A stretch of DNA of 64,000 nucleotides from Gloeothece verrucosa PCC 7822. Its GTDB lineage: Bacteria; Cyanobacteriota; Cyanobacteriia; Cyanobacteriales; Microcystaceae. Positions 7,523 to 18,000 of this stretch are shown piece by piece (position 1 is the stretch's first letter; every line of letters begins with the position of its first letter). Position numbers and translations under genes: made by a program. The notes under the pieces were generated by a model. The model searched no databases. It was not told the DNA's origin and saw only the letters and a list, made by a program, of their open reading frames with translations. Where the stretch lies: contig NC_014501.1 of the NCBI RefSeq assembly GCF_000147335.1, forward strand, positions 4,294,001 to 4,358,000. Direction: 5' to 3'.

Positions 7523-8058
7523 AACCCTAATTGTTCAAAGGGTTTATTTAAAAATATTTGTTTATTCATTCTTCTAAATCTCTTAGATTGAACGGAATCA
7601 AGCCGCACTAAGCCGGCTTTCATAGGGAATGTTTTAGGACTTACGCACCCTAACTAAATCATAAGGGTTTGAGATTCCTCGCTGGACATAAAATCGTTGT
7701 TTTTAATCGGGAGTGCCTAACTCCTATGTTTGTCTTTTTTTTGAGCTAAACCTCATCCCAACACCCAAACTAAATGTTAAAATTTAGTATTCTTAATCAC
7801 TATTTTCAAAAAACTTAACTTATTTTTTTAATTAACGAAAAACAGGCGACAAAATTTTGGTATTTTTAAACACTTATTGTCACAATTTTTGAGGCTAATG
7901 CCTGAAAGTATTGAAAATTCATAAAAACAAAATTAATAAATATTAATAAATAAGAAAAAGGAAATATTGTATAAAATATTTTGTGAGGATTAACCGGCTA
8001 AATTGAGGAAAAAAAATTTTCTCATTTTAGTTTTTATACCTTTAATCCCCAAAATAAA
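7523..8058. other. AT-rich intergenic region before phycocyanin genes
   Basis: No gene is seen. A TAAACCCT/AGGGTTTA hairpin (7521-7546) with a following T/A tract may end the PII transcript. AAGCCG/CGGCTT forms another small stem near 7601-7620. AGGACTTACGCA, at about 7637, is a word that recurs in cyanobacterial intergenic DNA. TATAAA at 7970 could be a -10 element for cpcBA, but no good -35 is visible. Confidence 0.4.
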
Positions 8059-8173
8059 GCTTGCTCAGACTTTAAGGGTCGCTTAGTGCTTTTCCTCGAA
8101 TGAAATAGCCCTGCTCGGATTCTAGTTCTTTAAACTAGACCGTCTCCGGCTATATAAAACATTCCTGAGCAAG
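8059..8173 (+). promoter_or_regulatory. structured 5' leader of cpcBA
   Basis: CTTGCTCAG at 8060-8068 is the exact reverse complement of CTGAGCAAG at 8165-8173 and can close a domain of about 115 nt. Inside, TCTAGTT/AACTAGA (8121-8139) makes a perfect 7-bp hairpin with a 5-nt loop, extended by CGGA (8116) and TCCG (near 8145). AGGG/CCCT can form a further arm. It ends 64 nt before the cpcB ATG. No known riboswitch class fits by eye. It could be an RNA stability or attenuation element, or nested operators. Confidence 0.45.
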
Positions 8174-8237
8174 AAAAACTCAAATTTTTTTGAGTATCAA
8201 AACTTTCAACTAATAAACCTGAAAGGAGATAAAAACG

Positions 8238-8759
8238 ATGGTTTTGGATGCCTTTGCTAAAGTTGTTTCTCAAGCTGATACCCGAGGCGAATATCTAAGC
8301 GATTCTCAGGTAGATGCTTTGATTGCCTTAGTCAAAGATGGCAATAAGCGAGTTGATGCTGTCAACCGTATTTCTGGCAATGCCACCCAAATTGTTACTA
8401 ATGCGGCTCGTTCCCTGTTTGCCGAACAGCCTCAACTGATTTCGCCGGGTGGTAATGCTTACACAAACCGTCGTGCGGCGGCTTGCTTACGGGACTTAGA
8501 AATCATTTTGCGCTATGTTACCTATGCCATCTTTACTGGCGATCCTAGCGTACTCGATGATCGCGCTCTCAACGGACTGCGGGAAACCTATGTGGCTTTA
8601 GGAGTGCCTACCGCTTCGGTAGCGGCAGGAATTGTCAAGCTTAAAGAAGCTTCCATTGCCATCGTCAATGACCCTAATGGCATTACCCGAGGAGATTGCA
8701 GCAATCTAATTGCCGAATTATCCTCCTACTTTGATCGTGCGGCTTCAGCCGTTAGCTAA
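8238..8759 (+). CDS. cpcB: C-phycocyanin beta subunit
   Basis: The globin-like phycobiliprotein matches CpcB along its 173 residues ([20 protein letters not shown] start). Both bilin-attachment cysteines are present: C83 in [14 protein letters not shown] and C154 in [13 protein letters not shown] (canonical 82 and 153, one residue shifted), plus the methylated-Asn site in GGNAYTNRR. The conserved non-chromophore Cys of [12 protein letters not shown] (canonical 109) is Ala110 here. AAGGAGAT lies 8 nt before the ATG. It pairs with CpcA in phycobilisome rods. Only cpcA follows; no linker (cpcC/cpcD) or lyase gene is adjacent, unlike the usual cpcBACD operon, so this may be a second phycocyanin set. 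Confidence 0.93.
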   Translation: MVLDAFAKVVSQADTRGEYLSDSQVDALIALVKDGNKRVDAVNRISGNATQIVTNAARSLFAEQPQLISPGGNAYTNRRAAACLRDLEIILRYVTYAIFTGDPSVLDDRALNGLRETYVALGVPTASVAAGIVKLKEASIAIVNDPNGITRGDCSNLIAELSSYFDRAASAVS

Positions 8760-8819
8760 GACGTTACTTTCAGCAGGCAAAACTGATTCAAATCAATACC
8801 AATAGGAGAACTTTCATCA

Positions 8820-9311
8820 ATGACAAAAACACCTTTAACTGAAGCCGTTTCAACCGCAGATTCTCAAGGCCGCTTCTTAAGTAGTGCAGAAATTCAAGTG
8901 GCTTTTGGTCGCTTCCGTCAAGCAACCAACACCTTAGAGGCCGTGAAAATTTTATCTAAAAAGGCCCAGAGTCTTGCTGAAGGTGCTGCCAATGCAGTGT
9001 ATCAAAAGTTTCCTTACACCACTCAGTTGCAAGGCCCCAACTATGCTTATGATCAACGGGGTAAAGAAAAATGTGTGCGTGATATTGGTTATTACCTGCG
9101 GATTGTCACCTATGCTTTAGTAGTAGGAGGAACTGGCCCCATCGATGATTATTTGATCGCGGGTTTGCCAGAAATTAACAGTGCTTTTGAATTATCTCCG
9201 AGTTGGTATATCGAAGCTCTCAAGTACATCAAGGCTAATCACGGATTATCGGGCGATCCGGCAACAGAAGCCAATTCCTACATCGATTATATTATCAATG
9301 CCCTGAGTTAA
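8820..9311 (+). CDS. cpcA: C-phycocyanin alpha subunit
   Basis: A 163-residue phycobiliprotein with the CpcA signature: [20 protein letters not shown] at the N-terminus, the bilin cysteine C85 in [20 protein letters not shown], and the near-invariant [21 protein letters not shown]-terminal segment. It carries one phycocyanobilin and forms the alpha-beta monomer with CpcB in the rods. AGGAGA precedes the ATG, and the cpcB-cpcA gap is 60 nt. A strong terminator 50 nt downstream closes the operon after two genes. Confidence 0.95.
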   Translation: MTKTPLTEAVSTADSQGRFLSSAEIQVAFGRFRQATNTLEAVKILSKKAQSLAEGAANAVYQKFPYTTQLQGPNYAYDQRGKEKCVRDIGYYLRIVTYALVVGGTGPIDDYLIAGLPEINSAFELSPSWYIEALKYIKANHGLSGDPATEANSYIDYIINALS

Positions 9312-9363
9312 TATAAAGTTTTTGTCTTCAGAAAAAGTACAGCATAAGCGTGAATGCGCCAAT

Positions 9364-9424
9364 CTTTGCGTAGTAAGCCTAAAATTGATACGGCTTTTAG
9401 TCTCTTATTACGCAAGGGTTTTTT
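9364..9424 (+). terminator. rho-independent terminator of cpcBA
   Basis: CTTTGCGTAGTAAG (9364-9377) pairs with CTTATTACGCAAG (9404-9416), with inner CTAAAA/TTTTAG pairs extending the stem, and GGTTTTTTC follows at once. It lies between cpcA and the convergent aminopeptidase gene. Confidence 0.8.
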
Positions 9425-9477
9425 CTTTTGCTATGGAATTGCCTTTGATTTAAAGGTGGGCCTTGCCCACCCAAAAA

Positions 9478-10947
9478 TTAACTTAAAACCCAATTAACCA
9501 GAGTTCGCACCGGGAAACCCGTCCCCCCTGAATTATTAACGCCATTTTCTTTCTCTGTCCAAACCGGACCAGCAATATCCAAATGTGCCCAAGGGGTTTC
9601 CTTAATAAACTGTTTCAGGAATAAGGCTGCGGTGATCGAACCGCCTGCACGAGGGCCAGTATTTTTCATATCGGCAATGGGTGACTTCATCCCCTCAAAA
9701 TACTTCTCTTCTAGAGGCATTTGCCAGAATTTCTCGCCGGCTAATTCGGCTGACTCTTTGATTTGGTTGGCCAGTTCTTCGTTAGGACTCCACAAACCCG
9801 CGATATTATCCCCTAAAGCAATCACACAAGCACCAGTCAGGGTGGCTAAATCTACGATGGCATCAACCCCCAATTTTTCAGTAAATACCAAGGCATCAGC
9901 TAGGGTTAAACGTCCCTCTGCATCAGTGTTATTCACTTCTATGGTTTTCCCATTAGAAGCCGTTAAAATATCGCCCGGGTGAATGGCTTTACCACTAATC
10001 ATATTTTCTGTGGCCGCACAGACAAAATGAACCTCCACATCCGGTTTTAACTGGGCGATCGCTTTAGCCGCGCCCAACGTTGCCGCACCGCCTCCCATGT
10101 CCATTTTCATCGTTTCAATGCCACTGCCAGAGACTTTAATATTTAACCCACCCGAGTCAAAGGTTAAACTCTTACCCACAATGGCCAATTTTCGCTTAGG
10201 AGTGCCTTCGGGTTTGTAAGTTAAATGAATAAATTTCGGGGGCAAATCTGAGGCTTGGGCGACTCCTAAAAAGGCTCCCATGCCCAAGTTTTCACAGTCT
10301 TCTTTTTCTAAAACTTCCAAAACTAACCCATAGTCAGAGGCAATTTTTTGGGCGGTTTCGGCCATCGTTACAGGGGTAAGAGTATTAGCCGGAGCATTGA
10401 CTAATTCTCGCGCTAAAATCACCCCATCAGCGATAATTTGAGCCTTAGTAATCGCGGCTTGTTGTCCTCCTAACTCGAGAAGATCAACCGTTTCTAATTT
10501 CGGGCCTTTATCTTCTGGATCTGACTTAAAACGGTTATCAGTATGTAAGGCTAACAGAAATCCTTCGACGATCGCACCTGTAGTCAGGGCCGGCTCATCG
10601 TTAACTAAGGGAAGAGAGATGCCAAGGGTTTTAATTTTTTGCTTTTTGGCTGTGCGGGCAATACTGGCTGCTGCAATTCTCAGGCTATTGAGTTTAAAGT
10701 CTTCAGCTTTTCCCAAACCGACTAAAATCAGTTTACGAATAGAAAGTTCATTGCCGATTCTTGATATAACTGATGTTCCGGCTTTCCCCTCAAATTCTTC
10801 CTCGGTGATTAATTCTTGTATGACTCCTGCGAGTTTTTCATTTAACTCGGCAAGTTCTCCACTTAAGTCTGTCCCTTCAAAGATCCCGAGCGCTAGGGCT
10901 TCTCCTGTCCAATTGAGTTTTGTTTGTTCTGTTGCTCGAATTTCCAT
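9478..10947 (-). CDS. pepA: leucyl aminopeptidase, M17 family
   Basis: The 489 residues match cytosolic M17 leucyl aminopeptidases, which remove N-terminal residues from peptides using two metal ions as hexamers. The metal/catalytic motifs are present: [18 protein letters not shown] with the catalytic Lys (about residue 258), the [10 protein letters not shown] stretch, and the signature [16 protein letters not shown] (about residues 339-354) with Asp/Glu ligands and the Arg. The N-terminal domain (1-160) is the more variable regulatory part. It is transcribed alone and converges on cpcBA. Confidence 0.93.
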   Translation of the reverse strand: MEIRATEQTKLNWTGEALALGIFEGTDLSGELAELNEKLAGVIQELITEEEFEGKAGTSVISRIGNELSIRKLILVGLGKAEDFKLNSLRIAAASIARTAKKQKIKTLGISLPLVNDEPALTTGAIVEGFLLALHTDNRFKSDPEDKGPKLETVDLLELGGQQAAITKAQIIADGVILARELVNAPANTLTPVTMAETAQKIASDYGLVLEVLEKEDCENLGMGAFLGVAQASDLPPKFIHLTYKPEGTPKRKLAIVGKSLTFDSGGLNIKVSGSGIETMKMDMGGGAATLGAAKAIAQLKPDVEVHFVCAATENMISGKAIHPGDILTASNGKTIEVNNTDAEGRLTLADALVFTEKLGVDAIVDLATLTGACVIALGDNIAGLWSPNEELANQIKESAELAGEKFWQMPLEEKYFEGMKSPIADMKNTGPRAGGSITAALFLKQFIKETPWAHLDIAGPVWTEKENGVNNSGGTGFPVRTLVNWVLS

Positions 10948-11038
10948 TCTATTGTGTTCTATGACTGTTTATGCTACTTGGTTTATCCTTGAGGGGTTAT
11001 CGCTCAAACCGAGCCGCTTCCCCAAAATCATTCCTGAT

Positions 11039-11977
11039 TTATATATTATCTGGTTCTTCTCCTAAAGCTCGTAAACGCTCTGCTAAACGTTCGGCGCGTT
11101 GACGTTCAGTTTCGGCGCGTTGGCGTTCGGTTTCGGCGCGTTGACGTTCGGTTTCGGCGCGTTGATGTTCATTGTCGGCTTGCTGTTGAGCGGCTTGGGC
11201 TTGCTGTTGAGCGGCTTGGGCTTGCTGTTGAGCCGCTTGGGCTTGTTGTTGAGCGGCTTGGGCTTGTTGTTGAGCCGCTTGGGCTTGTTGTTGAGCGGCT
11301 TGGGCTTGTTGTTGAGCCGCTTCTTCGGGCAAGAGCATTAAATTACCCTGTTGGTCGTAAAATCTTAACCAAATGCCCTGATCTCGTCCGATCGTTCCTT
11401 CCCAGGTTCCTAGCCACAATTCCAAGCGAGAACACCATAACCACCCCTGATCATTGGGGGTTAATTCTTGATAGCCTTGGTCTAAATTTAAATACCATCC
11501 TCGCAGAGAATTTGCCTCAAAAGGATCAAAAACGAAGTAATTGGGAGTGCGAAAAGTTCGCTCATAAATATCTTTTTTTTCGCCCACATCTATTTTAGCT
11601 GTACTGGGAGACATCAATTCAATGATCACATCTGGATAACGTCCATTTTCTTCCCAGACAACCCAACCTTGTCGATCTAGACGACCATCTACTTCTAACA
11701 CGGCAAAAAAATCGGGACCGCGAAAGTCTCTATTTCTGGCTTGTTTACTACTGAAATAGATAAACATATTGCCGCCGACAAAAAAATCGTTTCTTCGGTT
11801 AGCTAAAACTAATTCGGCTGACCGAATTAAAGTATTCATAGCAAGGCGATGACGATTACTTTCCAAGGGTTCTCCGTCGTCAAAAATTAAATCGGTTGGT
11901 GGTAGAGGGGGAGTAAATTCTTCCGCTTCTGGAGTCGCTGTTGGCAACACTTCTTCTGATTGAATTTGAGTTGACAT
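11039..11977 (-). CDS. Uma2-family (DUF820) protein with heptad-repeat tail
   Basis: Residues about 25-205 carry the Uma2/DUF820 PD-(D/E)XK-like fold very common in cyanobacteria: GGNMFIYFSSKQARNRDFRG, GPDFFAVLEVDG, YPDVIIELMSPST with the Asp/Glu pair, and YVFDPFEANSLRGWYL. After residue 215 comes a purely repetitive tail: about six QQQAQAA heptads, a short spacer, then three ERQRAET heptads, ending AERLAERLRALGEEPDNI. The tail must be a long coiled coil. Nuclease activity of Uma2 proteins is inferred from the fold. The start ATG at 11977 follows a GGGGGA motif. Confidence 0.8.
   Translation of the reverse strand: MSTQIQSEEVLPTATPEAEEFTPPLPPTDLIFDDGEPLESNRHRLAMNTLIRSAELVLANRRNDFFVGGNMFIYFSSKQARNRDFRGPDFFAVLEVDGRLDRQGWVVWEENGRYPDVIIELMSPSTAKIDVGEKKDIYERTFRTPNYFVFDPFEANSLRGWYLNLDQGYQELTPNDQGWLWCSRLELWLGTWEGTIGRDQGIWLRFYDQQGNLMLLPEEAAQQQAQAAQQQAQAAQQQAQAAQQQAQAAQQQAQAAQQQAQAAQQQADNEHQRAETERQRAETERQRAETERQRAERLAERLRALGEEPDNI
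11092..11322. repeat. tandem 21-bp coding repeats
   Basis: The DNA encoding the Uma2 tail consists of 21-bp units: about four of TCGGCGCGTTGACGTTCGGTT type followed by about six of GCGGCTTGGGCTTGTTGTTGA type, with near-identity between neighbouring units. Each unit encodes one heptad, so length change by slippage keeps both frame and coiled-coil register. Confidence 0.8.
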
Positions 11978-12012
11978 CTGATTAATCCCCCTGAGATTGA
12001 GTTTTTTTTCGC

Positions 12013-12726
12013 TTAAAAATAGTTAGGAAAAACCCTTAAATCAAAAATCGGTTGACCGCTTAAACACAACCAATAACAGGTAAATAAGTCGGGTTTTTGT
12101 CTCATTAAAGACGCTAGGGCGGGTGCAGCCGGAAAGGGCCACAAACGATCAAAAATAATTTCTTTTCCCTTTAAACTAAACTGTAACAAATAAACTGAAG
12201 GAGGTGCGGCTAAATTTTCTAATAGTTGATAGGCTAAGTGATAAAGGGATTGACGCAAATCATCGCTTAAATCGACCGGTTGGCGATAGAAGTTAGGCAT
12301 TTCTCCTTCTTCAATCACTTCTGCGTAGATGGGGCCTTTAGCGGTTAAAACAATGGGTAACCACAAATCCCCGAGGCCGGCATTTGGACCCTCATCGAGC
12401 GTTGTTTGATAAGATAAATGTTTAGCGACCCATATCTGTCGTTCTTTAATTTCTCGACAAGCTTGATAAACTTGTTGCCCCGGAAAGTTAAACCAATGGG
12501 GTAACTGAATGGTCAGAGGACAATAAATCACGCTATCTGGATCGGGATCTTGTTTGTGAGGCCCTAACCCGCTAGAAGACACGACTTCGATGGTGAGGGG
12601 GAAAGGAGAATTAACCGCGATGGCATTTTTGAGGGCTGTTACCATTTTCTCGGTGACTAGCGAGCGTTTGAGAACCTTGCCTTTTTCTGCTATTTCTGAA
12701 TTGATGACAATAACAACTTTTCCCAT
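12013..12726 (-). CDS. hypothetical protein, 237 aa
   Basis: A soluble protein with no signal peptide or membrane segment. It opens MGKVVIVINSEIAEKGKVL and contains SSSGLGPHKQDPDPDSVIY, GPNAGLGDLWLPIVLTAKGP and the Trp/Pro-rich FDRLWPFPAAPALASLMRQK. It looks like a conserved cyanobacterial family of two alpha/beta halves, but I do not recognise a named domain or catalytic motif. The ATG is preceded by a weak GTAACAATG context. Same strand as the Uma2 gene, 35 nt upstream of it, so the two may be co-transcribed. Confidence 0.6.
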   Translation of the reverse strand: MGKVVIVINSEIAEKGKVLKRSLVTEKMVTALKNAIAVNSPFPLTIEVVSSSGLGPHKQDPDPDSVIYCPLTIQLPHWFNFPGQQVYQACREIKERQIWVAKHLSYQTTLDEGPNAGLGDLWLPIVLTAKGPIYAEVIEEGEMPNFYRQPVDLSDDLRQSLYHLAYQLLENLAAPPSVYLLQFSLKGKEIIFDRLWPFPAAPALASLMRQKPDLFTCYWLCLSGQPIFDLRVFPNYF

Positions 12727-13114
12727 TGTTACCTAGAGTGATACAAACTACTTTAACCAAGCTTTGCCGATTAAAGTATAACTTTATCGCTGCTTTTTTG
12801 GTAATAGGTAAGTTTTTGGAACACCGGGACCTAGAGGAGCAAAGGCGAGACCTTAGAACTTTGGTGTAATAGCGAGGGGATATATTTTATTTATGTATCG
12901 CTTAAAGGAGAAAACAAATTGTGAATTGATTGTTGGCTTGGAGTCTGAAAAATCTCTTTAGATCAATCCTTTTTTTCGGAAAATAATCCCCCTATAACAC
13001 CGCTTTGAGGAGCGGAAGATCTTTGAATCAATAGAGCGATAATTTTTTGAGCAATCTTAGACGGTTCTTAAATTTGTTTGTTGACTATCTTAGAGGGCAG
13101 TGGTCAATTGAGGT
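12727..13114. other. intergenic region without recognised gene
   Basis: About 390 bases without a plausible coding frame. A CCGCT/AGCGG mini-hairpin lies near 12999-13014. The region separates two minus-strand genes and should hold the promoter of the gene starting at 12726, but no convincing -35/-10 pair was found. Confidence 0.4.
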
Positions 13115-13420
13115 CTATCGGGCTTGTTCACTCGAGTGATTTCGTAGTCCTTGATACATTGAAAAGTTGAACAAATCGAACAAACTACCTACAAAGGCGA
13201 AAGCAAAACCAATGGTGAGCATTCCTTCTAAAGGACATCCATTGCCAAAAACCGCTAAGAACTTAGAAACCTGAGTTGTACCTGTTTCGCTAATCCAGGT
13301 AAAGCCGGGAATATAACTGGCTGTGTATAGAGACGCTAAAATCCCACCCACTAAAATCACCGGCATGGCAAAACTCAGTAGTGTTGATAAAAACAGAGAA
13401 CGAAATAAACTAAACACCAT
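13115..13420 (-). CDS. small two-pass membrane protein
   Basis: The start is the ATG at 13420 (MVFSLFRSLFLS): GGAG lies 6 nt before it, while upstream in-frame ATG and TTG starts lack a spaced ribosome site. The 101 residues contain two hydrophobic segments, about 10-32 (LLSFAMPVILVGGILASLYT) and 64-84 (GMLTIGFAFAFVGSLFDLF), with a polar loop between carrying GNGCP. Family not recognised. Transcribed alone, with a palindrome 67 nt upstream. Confidence 0.6.
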   Translation of the reverse strand: MVFSLFRSLFLSTLLSFAMPVILVGGILASLYTASYIPGFTWISETGTTQVSKFLAVFGNGCPLEGMLTIGFAFAFVGSLFDLFNFSMYQGLRNHSSEQAR

Positions 13421-13486
13421 GCTCATCTCCAAGCTAGCTTATAACCACTTCACAAGAATAAAAATGAAATTATTATATTCCTGCTT

Positions 13487-13501
13487 GCTTATACGATAAG
13501 C
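13487..13501. promoter_or_regulatory. perfect palindrome, possible operator
   Basis: GCTTATACGATAAGC is a perfect 6-3-6 inverted repeat 67 nt upstream of the small membrane-protein ATG. Its position suits a repressor or activator site. The remaining bases to 13855 are AT-rich with runs of T and no gene. Confidence 0.35.
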
Positions 13502-13855
13502 AAAAAAAACACAAGTTGGCCAAAAATGTCAAAATATTAAAATTATCTTAAACAAACTTGGTAAACATTCGTCAATACTATTCACAAAACTATGCAAAAA
13601 GATAAATTTTTTCAAAAAAGCCTTTTTTCGCCTTCAGTTTTTTAAAGATTTGTTGCGCTAATCTTGTTCTATTCCATTGGAATTAAGTAAATTTGCTTAA
13701 GGGAGAATTTCCCCCTTTTCCAAAGATAAAAACTGACAAAAATCCGAGCAGGTTTGACTGAAGCCGCTATTAATTTGTAGCAAAATATACTTTTTTTTCA
13801 AGTCCAAAAAAGTCACAATAACCCCGAGAAAACTTGAATGAGTTGATGGATTGAT

Positions 13856-14977
13856 CTAGAGTTTAGGCAATGTCACTGTAAAAGTTGTACCTGTACCTTC
13901 AAGACTTTCCACCTCAATACGACCGCCATGTAATTCTACCACTCGTTTGACAATTACCAATCCTAAACCGGTTCCTGGAATTGTGCCGACATTACTGGCT
14001 CTTTGAAATGGTTCAAATACCTGTGGCAAATCTGATGGAGGAATACCGATCCCCTGATCTTGAACCTGTAAATAAATCTCGCTTTCTTGACAGAATAACT
14101 TTAAAGCGACTTCACCCCCTTGAGGGGAATATTTAATCGCGTTCGAGAGAAGATTATTAAGAAGATATCCTAAAAGTGTTTCATCGAGAGCGATCGTATT
14201 CCTATCACAATTTTCTTCATAAGTCAAGGTCAGCTTGTAAGTTTCTCCCACCATCATTTGATGTATTTGAATTAAATTTTGGCAAAAGGCGACGAAATCA
14301 ACAGGGACAGGGTTGAAGCGGCTTTTTATTAGGTCTGTACGTCCTAAAGTCGAGATATCCTCTAATAACTGATTCATCTGTTCAGCCGCAACTTGAATTC
14401 GTTCTAAACTTTGTTGTTGTTTTTCCGATGACCAAGTATGTCCATAACGTTGTAATAATTGTGCCCAGGCTTTAATATTAGTCAGAGGATTGCGAAATTC
14501 ATGGGAAGCCAAAGAAATATATTGAGATTTGAGTTGGCTTTGAGTTTCCGCTTGTTGGCGTAACACCTGAGCTAAATCCAAAGCTTGTTGAATATCAGTT
14601 TCAACTTGGTGTCGAGAAAGAGCAATTTCAATGGTTGCCCGCAGTTCTCTTTCGTGAAAGGGTTTGAGGAGGTAGCCAAAAGATCCCGATGATTTGGCGC
14701 GTTGTAAAGTATCTTCATCTCCATAAGCTGTCAAATAAACCACAGGACGTTTGACGGTTTTATAAATTTGCGTGGCGGCGGTAATCCCGTCTATCTTTCC
14801 CTGTAACATAATATCCATCAGCACTAAATCCGGAGGTGTGGTGATAGCTGAGATGATCGCCTCTTCTCCGGATGCGACTATATCTGTAATCATATAGCCC
14901 ATTCTTTCTAAACGACTAGCAATGTCTTCTGCAACAATTGCTTCATCCTCGACTACCAAAATTTTTTTATTTGACAT
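13856..14977 (-). CDS. receiver-histidine kinase hybrid (REC-HisKA-HATPase)
   Basis: Residues 1-120 form a receiver domain: acidic pair E10-D11, phospho-acceptor D55 in LVLMDIML, and K105 in YLLKPF. A coiled linker follows, then HisKA with H159 in SLASHEFRNPLTNIK, and HATPase_c with NLLSNAIKYS (N box), DQGIGIPPSD (G1) and GTGLGLVIVK (G2). There is no membrane segment, so it is cytosolic. This order makes the kinase the output of its own receiver. It lies 27 nt after the CBS-PAS kinase on the same strand and is probably its phosphorelay partner. All catalytic residues look intact. Confidence 0.88.
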   Translation of the reverse strand: MSNKKILVVEDEAIVAEDIASRLERMGYMITDIVASGEEAIISAITTPPDLVLMDIMLQGKIDGITAATQIYKTVKRPVVYLTAYGDEDTLQRAKSSGSFGYLLKPFHERELRATIEIALSRHQVETDIQQALDLAQVLRQQAETQSQLKSQYISLASHEFRNPLTNIKAWAQLLQRYGHTWSSEKQQQSLERIQVAAEQMNQLLEDISTLGRTDLIKSRFNPVPVDFVAFCQNLIQIHQMMVGETYKLTLTYEENCDRNTIALDETLLGYLLNNLLSNAIKYSPQGGEVALKLFCQESEIYLQVQDQGIGIPPSDLPQVFEPFQRASNVGTIPGTGLGLVIVKRVVELHGGRIEVESLEGTGTTFTVTLPKL

Positions 14978-15004
14978 TTGATTAATTGATCTGCCAGGAA
15001 AAAT

Positions 15005-18000
15005 TTACGCTTGGGGAAAAACCAGTTCAAAGACTGCGCCTTTGTTGTTATACATCTCTAGTTTACCTTTGAGTTGTCGGGTTAAGGCACGAACTAAGCG
15101 TAACCCTAAAGAAGGCGTAGACTTTACATTTAATCCTTCCGGTAAACCGATGCCATTATCTTCTACCCGCAGACACAATTGCTGCTCTTGTAGGGGAGTA
15201 AAATCAATGGTAATTGTCCCCTGTCGGTTCATCGGTCTAGGAAAAGCGTGTTTTAAGGAATTAGAAACTAATTCATTGAGTAATAATCCACAGGAAATCG
15301 CCTGATCAAGATTGAGGGAAATATCTTGAACATTAAAATTGAGGTGTATTAATTCGGGATTAATATTGTAGGAAGTAAACAAATACTGTACGAGGGTTTT
15401 AATATAATCTTTAAAATCGATTTTGGCTAAATTCTCTGAATGATAGAGTTTTTCATGAATCAGAGCCATAGAACTAATTCGATTTTGGCTATCTTCTAAA
15501 ATAGAGAGAATTTGGGGGTCTTGAATATACTGAGATTGCAGAGAAAAGAGGCTCGAGATTACCTGAAGATTGTTTTTCACCCGATGATGCACTTCTTTGA
15601 GTAATAATTCTTTTTGCTCTAAAGAGGTTTTCAGTTGAACCTCTGCGCGTTTGCGTTCAGTGAGGTCACGAATAATACCGGCAAAGGCCAGAATTTTTCC
15701 CGTTTGAGGCTCTTTGATCGGAAATAAACTTTGTAAAACGGCAATGGATGCGCCGCTTGCTACATGACGCAAACGAGATTCGCCTTGCCAAGGTTCTCCT
15801 CTAATTAATTTAGACATAATTTCTTGTTGAAAAAAAGAGCAATCATAGCCCAAATAAAAATCCTCCAGGAATTTTTTAGTAAGGTCTCCTTTCTCATCAA
15901 AACCCACTAATTTGCGTCCGGCTTTATTTAAATAAGTCATGCGTCCTTCTACAGTAGTCATGGCAATAAAATCGGTACTATTTTCTACTAAAGCCACGAG
16001 CTTTTGTCTTTCGGCTTGGGCTGTATAACGATCACTAATATCGAGAATCACTGATAAAAAGAGATGTTCACCCTGTTGCTCAATTAATTGCCAATGAACT
16101 TCCACCGGATAATAATTTCCATTCGCCCGTCTTTGAAAAGTTTGAAAAACCACTTCTTCTTGTTTTTTTTCCACTAAAGGACTGAGCAGATCGACCAATT
16201 GTTGCCGGTTCAACTCCGTTTTAATATCTAAAGGAGTCATCTGCTTCATCTGTTCTCGCGTATAACCTAAATTGTACAAAGTGCGTTGATTGATATACTG
16301 AAATTTAAAGGTTTGAGCATCGAAAATATGAATCTCATTGAGACTAGCTTCGATCACATTTAAGAACCGCATTCGTTCCTCTTCAGCCTTTTTCTTTTCG
16401 CTAATATCTTCTATTAAAGACAAAGTATAGAGCGGCTGACCATTGGCTTGATGAATAATACAAGAGGTTAAATTCACCCAAACAATTTCCCCATTTTTTT
16501 TAAGGTAACGTTTCTCCACCTGAGAGCGAGTATGGGTTTCTTCAAAAATTTGTGTAGCGGGATCAAAACTGTTGTCTATATCTTCGGGATGAGTAATCTC
16601 AGCAAAGGTCAATTCGAGTAACTCGGATTCGCTATAACCCAACATCTGGCAAAGCACAGTATTAACTTTTAAAAAATGATAATCTAATCCCACTAAGGCC
16701 ATGCCGATGGGACTTTCTTCAAAGATTTTACGAAATCTTTCTTCACTTTCGGTTAAGGCTAAGGTTCTTTGTTCTACTCTGGCCTCTAATTGTGCATTTA
16801 ATTGTTGTAAAGCCGCTTCAGCCGCTTTGCGGTCACTAATATCTCTGACAATGGATAAAACTTCTCCATTGCCGGTACTCACCACCCGTGCCTCATAGTC
16901 ACACCAATGATGATCAGTGCCTTGTAACTGATATTCATAGGTTTGTAATTCATTGGTTCGCAGTGCATCTTGAATAGCCTGATTAGCGATTTTGGCCACT
17001 TTGGACGGTAAGACCTCTTCTGGAAGTTTACCAATTAATTCTTTAGGAGAGGCAAAAGGTTTTAACTCTCCTGATGAGATTAAGTCAATATATGTTCCTT
17101 GACGGTTGTGACGTAAAAGCATATCCGGCAAGGCATGGAGTAAGGCCCGATTGGTCGCTTCACTTTTGGCTAAGGCTTCCTCGGCTTGAATACGATCACT
17201 AATATCGGTCACGGTGCCAATATAGCCGATCAGTTTTCCATCGTTGGACCTTTCTTCAACGGCTTCCCCTAATACCCAGATCAATGTCCCATCTTTGTGT
17301 TGAAAGCGATATTCACTTCGAAACGGGAGATGGGTTTGGGTTGATCGATACCATTGTCGCGTAATGCGTTCTCGATCATCGGAATGTACCCGAATCAGCC
17401 AACCCATTCCCATTGCTTCAGTACGGGAGAGTCCGGTAATTTGACACCAACGCTCATTAACATAGAGACAATGCCCCTCGACATCGGTGCGAAATATGCC
17501 TACTGGGGCGGCAGAGACTAGGGTGGCATAGCGTTCTTCTACATCTCGCAGAGCGGCGGCGATGCGTCCTCGTTCTTGATGTTGGGCTTCGAGTTGAGTG
17601 ACTTGGTGTTGTAATCCTAGGATGACCGTTAATAGGCTTTCTGCTGTCAATACGCCTAAAGGCTGATTGTTGGGTTTGAGGACGGCTATGTGAGAGAGAT
17701 GATACTCTAACAGTAAGTGTATGACTTGATCGATTTTCAGTTGGGTAATGTCTTTAAGAGCGATGACTTTTTTGTTGAGGGCACTCGTCACGGGGATTTT
17801 TTGCGGGTTGCTCTTGGTGGCTAGACATCGAATGATATCTCTTTCGCTCACAAGTCCGATAAATTGCTCTTTTTGGCTCACGAAAACACAACTTGAGCCT
17901 TCTTGGTGCATCAGCTTGATTACTTCTGTTATTGGGGTTTCAGGGGTTACTGTTGGGGGATAAATGAGTAAGACCTGAGTTAACCAAAAGAGGTTTTTTA

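Noticed and set aside
11099..11341. 80-residue Leu/Gly-rich plus-strand frame
   Set aside because: It is the antisense of the Uma2 heptad repeats; its regularity comes from the repeat DNA.
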